Shown here: in pieces, positions 1-5,119 of the stretch
Layout: every line of letters starts with the position of its first letter
How positions within the stretch are numbered: the stretch's first letter is position 1
Source: Pseudomonadota bacterium
Lineage (GTDB): Bacteria > Pseudomonadota > Alphaproteobacteria > Caulobacterales > Aquidulcibacteraceae
Reading direction: 5' to 3'
DNA length: 5,119 nt
Assembly: GCA_023461135.1 (NCBI GenBank)
Contig: JAEWNX010000273.1
Coordinates: 1 to 5,119, forward strand
Made by a program: the position numbers and the translations under genes
The notes under the pieces: model-generated
What the model saw: only the letters and a program-made list of their open reading frames with translations
Databases searched by the model: none
What the model was told of the DNA's origin: nothing

Positions 1-702
<702 letters not shown>

Positions 703-734
703 GTCTCGCATTCAGGGTTGCGCGTCGAGTGAAA

Positions 735-748
735 CGAAGGCAGCTTCG
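735..748 (+). other. Small hairpin between prfC and the secreted-protein gene
   Basis: A perfect five-base inverted repeat, CGAAG (735-739) and CTTCG (744-748), encloses a four-base loop. It lies 33 bases after the prfC stop and 28 bases before the next ATG. No T-run follows, so it is not a standard intrinsic terminator; it may be chance in GC-rich DNA. The 74-base gap would allow prfC and the next gene to be co-transcribed. Confidence 0.2.
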
Positions 749-765
749 CGGCCGGAGGCTGGGTC

Positions 766-770
766 GGAGA
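766..770 (+). promoter_or_regulatory. Ribosome binding site that decides the start at 777
   Basis: GGAGA at 766-770 sits six bases before ATG 777. This supports ATG 777 over the in-frame GTG at 729, which would add 16 mostly Arg/Gly residues ahead of an otherwise normal signal peptide. Confidence 0.6.
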
Positions 771-776
771 CGACAC

Positions 777-1454
777 ATGCGCCGACTGCTGCTAGCGGCC
801 GTTGCCGCGTTGCTCTGCTTCACAATCAGCCCCCAAACACGCGCCCAACAACAAGGCCGCTCGCCCGCGCCGGTGGCGGTCGCTGAACCAATGGTGGGCC
901 GCGCCGCAACAACCCGAGGCGCACAGTTTCGCCAACGTTCGGCGCAGGAGCGTCTGGCCGCCGTTCAGCGAATCCTTTCCGAGCAACAGCGGCGCGCACC
1001 TAACCTCCGCGCGCCCGTGCTGAATTTCACCAGCGGACAACTGGGCGAGTCGTTCGCGCTGACTCCGCGCAGTCCATACGTCATCAATGAGGGGGCCTTG
1101 TCGGCATTTCACTCTGCATTCGTCGATACCTGGAGCAGTCCGTCTGGCGAGTTCTACTTCAGTGGCGAGGTCAACGCGAATGCCCACGTGTACATCCGTC
1201 GCCTGGACGCGCGCCGGCTGCTCATCGAATGCACTGTCGGATCGCACAACGGGCCGTTTGATGCGCTGCTGTACGGGTACGGCGGTCAAACCATTTGGAC
1301 GGACACCTCGACACCCTTTGGCGGAGTTGTTTCGTTCTTGACGCCGCCCAACTCAGAGTACGCTGATCTCGACCAATTCCTGCGCATCAGGCCAGTGGCA
1401 CAAAACGCGAGCTGGCGGTTGGTTGGCTGTGAAGTGACGCGCATGGGACAGTAA
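777..1454 (+). CDS. Secreted/periplasmic protein of unknown function
   Basis: I do not recognise this 225-residue protein. From ATG 777 the N-terminus is a textbook Sec signal peptide: two Arg after Met, a hydrophobic core at about residues 4-17, then SPQTRA with likely cleavage after Ala23 (T-R-A before QQQ). Cys14 is not preceded by a small residue, so it does not form a lipobox. Residues 24-80 are polar, Ala/Gln/Arg-rich and probably flexible or helical. From about residue 85 to the end the sequence looks like a compact beta-rich domain with many Gly, aromatic and Thr/Ser residues, for example the GEFYFSG, HVYIRRL and GGQTIW stretches. The only cysteines in the mature protein, Cys152 and Cys218, could form a disulfide. 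It follows prfC by 74 bases on the same strand and may share its transcript. An extracytoplasmic binding or structural role is only a guess. Confidence 0.8.
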   Translation: MRRLLLAAVAALLCFTISPQTRAQQQGRSPAPVAVAEPMVGRAATTRGAQFRQRSAQERLAAVQRILSEQQRRAPNLRAPVLNFTSGQLGESFALTPRSPYVINEGALSAFHSAFVDTWSSPSGEFYFSGEVNANAHVYIRRLDARRLLIECTVGSHNGPFDALLYGYGGQTIWTDTSTPFGGVVSFLTPPNSEYADLDQFLRIRPVAQNASWRLVGCEVTRMGQ

Positions 1455-1495
1455 GGGCGGCTCGCTGCAGTCGGGTTCAGCCTGGGTCGCGCGCC

Positions 1496-1515
1496 GCCGC
1501 CGCTTAAGCCGCGGC
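1496..1515. terminator. Imperfect palindrome at the convergent gene junction, possible bidirectional hairpin
   Basis: A 20-base palindrome with one C/C mismatch pair (1501 and 1510): outer arms GCCGC (1496-1500) and GCGGC (1511-1515), with GCTTAAGC (1502-1509) in the centre. It spans the stop codon of the DUF2336 gene (TTA on the plus strand, 1504-1506) and lies 42 bases past the stop of the converging secreted-protein gene. The position suits a shared terminator, but there is no T-run on either side, so this is tentative. Nothing else is visible in the 49-base gap. Confidence 0.22.
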
Positions 1516-2580
1516 CTTGCGCATTTTGAAGAAGCGGACGGCGCGTTGGGCGGCTTCGACGGGGACGCTGTTGTACATGCGGCCGAATTCTTCGGCGCGG
1601 TTCATGGCGTCTTCGCCGCCGCACGTGAGCACGGCCAGCGTGACGAAGAGCGGACGCTCGATGCCGGCGGCGCGGCACAACATGGCGAGCGCATCGACAT
1701 CGCGGCGCTCCAGCATGCTCGAGACAGTCTCGGGATCGACATTGGTGACTTCCGCGAGGCCGAAGAGGAAATGCATCTGCTTGGCTTCGCGGTAGAGCGA
1801 GACAAGCATGCGCGCGTTGAGTTCGCCGGCCGACTTCTTCGATTGGATGAACGACATGGCGTTCTTCGCTTCGGCGCTGATATCGCCGACCGTGCGCTTG
1901 AGGCGCTCGCGAGCCTTGGCGAGCGCGGCGTCGAGCGCGGCCGGATCGACCGAGGCGTTGCGCTGCATGATCTGCTCGCGCAGGCTCGCCTCCACCACGA
2001 AGTACATGTCATTGAGGAGATCGAGCGGCAGATCCCGGCGGGTGACGACGGCTTCGTGCAGCACCGCGTTCCGCCGGGCGCGGTCGACGGCGGCTTCCAT
2101 GCTCGTGCGCGAGATGTCGGCGCCTTCGTTGCGCATGAGCGCGTCGAGCGCTTGATCGTCACCAAGCTGGACGATAGCGTCGGACAGCGCTTCGCTGACC
2201 GTTTCGCGCTGGGCGACCGCCTTGATGTGTTGCTGGCTCTTGTCGCCGACGATCTGGAGCAAGGTCTGCTCGTCGAGCGTCTTGCTGCGCGCAAGCACCG
2301 GCGCGGCGACGGCGAAAGCGTGGTTGGCCAGATCGCGCATGAGCGCGACGGGAGCGTCGTCTGCGTCGGCGAAGCGTTCGGCCAGTTCGGCGAGCACGCC
2401 GTCCTGCATCTCGGCGGCGACAAGCTGCAGCACGTCGCCGAACAGGTTCGTCTCACGTTCGTTTCGGGTTCCGGACGTTTCGAAGAACAAGTCGGTCACT
2501 TCGCGCAACAATTCCCGGCGCTGCGCGCTGTCGGACGTGCGCGCCAGCTCGATCAGCTTGCCGAAGCGCGATGAAGACAT
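1504..2580 (-). CDS. DUF2336 domain-containing protein
   Basis: This 358-residue protein matches the DUF2336 family, which is common in Alphaproteobacteria and has no settled function. Family hallmarks are the N-terminal RRELLREVTDLFFETS segment (about residues 21-36), the DVLQLVAAEM helix, then APVLARSKTL and LLQIVGDKSQQHIKAVAQRE, with repeated short helices in the style of HEAT-like solenoids. There is no signal peptide, membrane segment or catalytic motif, so it is probably a soluble, all-helical cytoplasmic protein. The last ~110 residues are also helical and end in a basic KMRKAAA tail. ATG 2580 is chosen because the conserved region begins about 20 residues in and a GGAG lies ten bases upstream. 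It follows the PAN-domain gene by 65 bases on the same strand. The domain call is confident; the role is unknown. Confidence 0.9.
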   Translation of the reverse strand: MSSSRFGKLIELARTSDSAQRRELLREVTDLFFETSGTRNERETNLFGDVLQLVAAEMQDGVLAELAERFADADDAPVALMRDLANHAFAVAAPVLARSKTLDEQTLLQIVGDKSQQHIKAVAQRETVSEALSDAIVQLGDDQALDALMRNEGADISRTSMEAAVDRARRNAVLHEAVVTRRDLPLDLLNDMYFVVEASLREQIMQRNASVDPAALDAALAKARERLKRTVGDISAEAKNAMSFIQSKKSAGELNARMLVSLYREAKQMHFLFGLAEVTNVDPETVSSMLERRDVDALAMLCRAAGIERPLFVTLAVLTCGGEDAMNRAEEFGRMYNSVPVEAAQRAVRFFKMRKAAA

Positions 2581-2590
2581 TCAGCCCGGA

Positions 2591-2594
2591 CTCC
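2591..2594 (-). promoter_or_regulatory. Likely ribosome binding site of the DUF2336 gene
   Basis: On the minus strand GGAG lies ten bases before ATG 2580. The spacing is slightly long but it is the only Shine-Dalgarno-like match near this start. Confidence 0.45.
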
Positions 2595-2645
2595 ACAACT
2601 CGCGCGGAGGTTAGGGCGCGCGCGTTAACAAACTTTTCCGCCGGC

Positions 2646-3086
2646 TCACCGCAAGCCCAGCCGCAAATCGCCTTCCGCAGGGCCGCCAAGCAGGAGCGAG
2701 TCGTTTTCCGTCGTCGCCACGGGCGATAAATCCTCTGTGGCCGCTGGGGGCGGCAGCGGGGCGGCACGCGCCGGAACGTTCGCATTTTCAGCCTGAACAA
2801 TCGGTGCAGGCGGGTGCAAAAAGGTTGGCGCGCGCGAGGCGAAGCCTGCTGCAAGCGCTTGCGAATTGGGCGCGGTCACCACGGCGCTGAGCTGACATTG
2901 GCTGTCGCGATGGAAGCTCCAGGCCATGCAGATGCCGTCATCGACGCACGCGCGTGCGCAGGCGGCGGCGTCGGCCGTGGTTAAGGAAACGTAAGCGCCC
3001 GGCGCACGCGGAGGTTCGCTTGCGGTTGCGGCGGTGATGACCGCGCCGAGGCTGACGGCGGCGATGAATGCCGTGCGGGAATGCAT
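2646..3086 (-). CDS. Small exported protein with a four-cysteine PAN/Apple-like domain
   Basis: From ATG 3086 the product is 146 residues; an in-frame GTG at 3092 would add two residues. The N-terminus is a Sec signal peptide (hydrophobic residues about 7-21, with AATAS before Glu24, cleavage near 22-24), so the protein is periplasmic, outer-surface or secreted. Residues about 32-85 resemble the short PAN/Apple-type domains of alphaproteobacterial envelope proteins: Cys43, Cys47, Cys53 and Cys64 in the spacing C-x3-C-x5-C-x10-C, with a CMAWSF motif after the third Cys. These cysteines would form disulfides, and PAN domains generally bind proteins or carbohydrates. Residues about 86-120 are Pro/Ala-rich and look disordered, and the end is Gly/Leu/Arg-rich. 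It lies 37 bases after the true uup stop, on the same strand. No enzyme motif is present. The domain call rests on cysteine spacing and is moderately confident. Confidence 0.75.
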   Translation of the reverse strand: MHSRTAFIAAVSLGAVITAATASEPPRAPGAYVSLTTADAAACARACVDDGICMAWSFHRDSQCQLSAVVTAPNSQALAAGFASRAPTFLHPPAPIVQAENANVPARAAPLPPPAATEDLSPVATTENDSLLLGGPAEGDLRLGLR

Positions 3087-3123
3087 GCGCACAGAACTTC
3101 GCGCGACTCCGTTAACAGAGAAT

Positions 3124-4960
3124 TCAGTCCTCTGCGTTGAGCGCCTCGCGCCGCATCTCGATGTCGAGCCACTCGCTTTCGGCGGCGGCTTGCTCGGCGC
3201 GCGCGGCCTCCAGGCGCTGCGCCCCGGCGGCGAACGCGGCGGCGTCCCTGGCGAACAGGTCGGGTTCGTGGAGACGCGCGTCGAGCGCGGCGATCTCGTG
3301 TTGCAGGCGCGGCAGCAGCGCTTCGAGTTCGGCGGCGCGGCGCTCGTCCTTGTAGCTGAGCTTGGAGGACTTGGCGGCGGCTCTCTTGCGGCGAAGGAGC
3401 TTTGGCGGGCGGTGCGGACGGCCGGCTGGAACCCGGCGGGGCGAATTTGCCGTGCTCGCGCTCGAAGTCCGACCAGCCGCCGGGCGTTTCGGCCCAGCGG
3501 CCTTTGCCGATCGGACCGACGATCTGGGTGGCGACGCCGTCCAGGAAGGCGCGGTCGTGGCTAACGATGAGCACGGTGCCGTCGTACGCCGCGAGCATGT
3601 CTTCGAGCGCGTCGAGCGTATCCATGTCGAGATCGTTGGTCGGTTCGTCGAGTACGAGCAGGTTCGCAGGGCGCGCGAGCGCAACCGCGAGCGCCAGGCG
3701 ATTGCGTTCGCCGCCGGAGAGTGCGCTGACGGGCTGGCGCAACTGCGCCGGCGAGAAGAGGAAATCCGCGGCGTAGGCCGCGACATGGCGCGGGCGCCCG
3801 CGCACCGTCACCTGGTCGCCGCCTTGCGGCGCGAGCGCTTCCCAGAGCGTCGCATTTGTCTCGAGGATCGCGCGCGCCTGATCGACATAGGCGATTTCGA
3901 GATTGCCGCCGAGACGGACTTCGCCGGCGTCGGGGGCGCGGCGTTGCAGCAGGAGTTCGAGCAAGGTGGTCTTGCCGGCGCCGTTCGGGCCGACAATGCC
4001 AACGCGGTCGCCGCGCATGATGCGCAGGGAGACATCCGCGATGACCGGCGCATCAGCGTAGCTCTTGGAGATGCGCCTTGATTCGATCACGAGTCTGGAG
4101 GAGTCGGCGCCTTTATCCGCCTGCAAAGCCGCGCGGGGGTTGGCGGCGAGGTTTTTGCGCTCGCGACGCTCCGCGCGCATCGCCTCGAGACGGCGCCTGC
4201 GGCCTTCATTGCGCGAACGGCGTGCGGTGACGCCGCGGCGCAGCCAATGCTCTTCCGCCTTGAGGTGGGTTTCGAGCCGCGCCGCGGCGCGCGCTTCTTC
4301 GGTTTCGATGCGCTCGGCCCAGGCCTCGAAAGCAGAGAAGCCCTGGTCCAGCTTCAGCACTTTGCGCTGGCGCAGCCAGACCGTCGCGGTCGTCACGCGC
4401 TCCAGGAAACGGCGGTCGTGGCTGACGATGAGGCATACGCCCTTGAAGGCGGCTACGCGCCGTTCGAGCTCCTCGATCGCGCTGATGTCGAGATGATTGG
4501 GGGGCTCATCGAGCAGCAGGATGTCCGCGTCCGCAGCGAACGCCCGTGCGAGCGAGGCGCGGCGCGTTTCACCGCCGGAGAGCGCATCGGTTGAGCGGTT
4601 CGGATCGAGCCCCCAGGCGGACAATTCCGCTTCGGCGGCATGTGGCGGCGCGGCGTGCGTGTTGGTGAGCTGCGTGGTCGGCGCCTGCGCATACTCGCCC
4701 AGTGTCGCGAAGCGCGCGAGATCTGGCTCCTGTTCAGCCAGCGCGACCGTGGCGCTGGAGGAGTAGGCGATCTCTCCCGCGTCCGGTTCGGTAATGCCGG
4801 CGAGCATGCGGATGAGCGTCGACTTGCCTGCGCCGTTGGCGCCGATCAGCGCAACGCTCTCGCCGCGGTGCAACACAAACTCCACGCCGTCGAACAGCGG
4901 CGCCCCGCCGAGCGATAGGCGCAAATCCTTGATGTGCGCGAGCGCAGGTCCCCGAGCCAT
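3124..4960 (-). CDS. uup: ABC-F family ATPase, Uup type, with an apparent one-base frameshift near the C-terminus
   Basis: ABC-F proteins are soluble twin-ATPases without membrane domains that act on ribosomes; Uup is also linked to DNA binding and to the stability of repeats and transposons. Numbered from ATG 4960, the first ATPase domain has Walker A GANGAGKST (40-48), signature LSGGE (127-131), Walker B with DEPPNHLD (151-158) and SHDR (180-183). The interdomain linker (about 208-288) carries the Arg-rich helix WLRRGVTARRSRNEGRR (239-255). The second domain has GPNGAGKTT (324-332), LSGGE (414-418), DEPTNDLD (438-445) and SHDR (467-470). After about residue 510 the frame changes: the expected Uup coiled coil, beginning KSSKLSYKDERR and ending NAED at TGA 3124, lies in the next frame. 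With one base removed the gene would encode about 611 residues, normal for Uup. As read, the first frame instead runs on to 2981 through Arg-rich nonsense overlapping the next gene. GTG 4966 is an alternative start. Pro154 replaces a highly conserved Thr. Confidence 0.9.
3373..3436 (-). other. Frame-disruption interval within uup
   Basis: Upstream of this interval the second ATPase domain and GKFAPP are in one frame; downstream, from AAG 3370-3372, the coiled-coil domain is in the frame shifted by +1, equivalent to one extra base or two missing ones. The interval encodes the Pro/Ala/Lys-rich linker, which is poorly conserved, so the exact site cannot be fixed. It contains C-runs, an A-triplet and a five-base inverted repeat (GCCGG 3421-3425, CCGGC 3433-3437). 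No classical -1 slippery heptamer is seen. Confidence 0.8.
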
Positions 4961-4969
4961 GCGCACACT

Positions 4970-5119
4970 CTACTGGAAGATTTGTTCGATCGCGTCGCCG
5001 ATGTCTTCGATCTTGGACTCGCCGAACGCGTTGGCGAGGTCGTCGAAGAAGCTGGCCATTTCGACTTGTTGCGGCGTGTGCACGGGCTGCTCGTAGCCGG
5101 GCAGCGGATGGTTCTCGAC
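4970..5119 (-). CDS. C-terminal end of an unrecognised protein, cut by window edge
   Basis: On the minus strand a frame is open from the window edge (first full codon at 5119-5117) for 49 codons to TAG 4972-4970, nine bases before the uup ATG. The reading includes NHPLPGYEQPVHTPQQVEM followed by an acidic, helix-forming end: ASFFDDLANAFG, then KIEDIGDAIEQIFQ. Codon use is strongly GC-ending like its neighbours, and the tight spacing to uup suggests one operon, which supports it being coding. I do not recognise the family; the true start lies outside the window unless the gene is a very short one starting at the internal ATG (residue 21 of the visible part). No cysteine, membrane segment or catalytic motif is visible. 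Confidence 0.65.
   Translation of the reverse strand, partial: VENHPLPGYEQPVHTPQQVEMASFFDDLANAFGESKIEDIGDAIEQIFQ

Noticed and set aside
729..776. Upstream GTG start for the secreted protein
   Set aside because: It would put 16 Arg/Gly-rich residues before a complete signal peptide, with no better ribosome binding site than the one before ATG 777.
777..860. Lipoprotein signal with Cys14
   Set aside because: The residue before the Cys is Leu, not Gly, Ala or Ser, so there is no lipobox; a signal peptidase I site after Ala23 fits better.
792..1289. 165-codon minus-strand open frame opposite the secreted-protein gene
   Set aside because: The plus strand has a proper signal peptide and ribosome binding site; the reverse product has neither and is Arg/Ala-rich.
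1546..2574. 342-codon plus-strand open frame opposite the DUF2336 gene
   Set aside because: It mirrors the codon-position GC bias of the minus-strand gene; its product is Arg/Glu/His/Val-rich with no recognisable domain, while the minus strand has clear family similarity.
2610..2630. Possible CtrA-type site upstream of the DUF2336 gene
   Set aside because: The two half-sites (TTAA and CTAA on the minus strand) are ten bases apart instead of seven and the second half is imperfect.
3373..3436. Programmed ribosomal frameshift in uup
   Set aside because: The shift needed is +1, with no classical slippery sequence, no in-frame stop at the site and no known recoding in this family; an indel or sequence error is simpler.
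3362..4081. 239-codon plus-strand open frame opposite uup
   Set aside because: It is antisense to well-conserved ATPase motifs and has no recognisable domain or start signal; a shadow of GC-rich coding DNA.

Overview
The window reads as ordinary chromosomal DNA from a high-GC alphaproteobacterium. The base composition is strongly GC-rich throughout, the DUF2336 gene belongs to a family found mainly in Alphaproteobacteria, and a short PAN-domain secreted protein beside a Uup-type ABC-F ATPase fits the same group. Something near the Caulobacterales/Hyphomonadaceae is a reasonable guess, but this is inference. No RNA gene, mobile element, CRISPR array, phage gene or integration signature is visible.

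Layout, left to right. (1) 1-702, plus strand: the C-terminal ~44% of prfC, peptide chain release factor 3, cut by the left edge. (2) 777-1454, plus strand: an unrecognised secreted protein with a clear Sec signal peptide. (3) 1455-1503: a short convergent junction with one imperfect palindrome. (4) 1504-2580, minus strand: a DUF2336 protein of unknown function. (5) 2646-3086, minus strand: a small exported protein with a four-cysteine PAN/Apple-like domain and a Pro/Ala-rich tail. (6) 3124-4960, minus strand: uup, a duplicated-ATPase ABC-F protein whose reading frame is broken by a one-base shift in the linker before the C-terminal coiled coil. (7) 4970-5119, minus strand: the last 49 codons of an unrecognised gene, cut by the right edge.

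The four minus-strand genes are spaced by 9, 37 and 65 bases and could be one transcription unit reading from right to left, converging on the prfC-side pair. The shared theme, if there is one, is ribosome function: RF3 recycles release factors at termination and ABC-F/Uup proteins act on ribosomes, but they lie on opposite strands in separate units, so no functional coupling is claimed.

The strongest anomaly is in uup: a one-base frame disruption between about 3373 and 3436, plus a Thr-to-Pro change in the normally near-invariant DEPTNHLD motif of the first ATPase domain. Either could be a sequence error or a real lesion. I see no convincing evidence of a new multi-gene system here.
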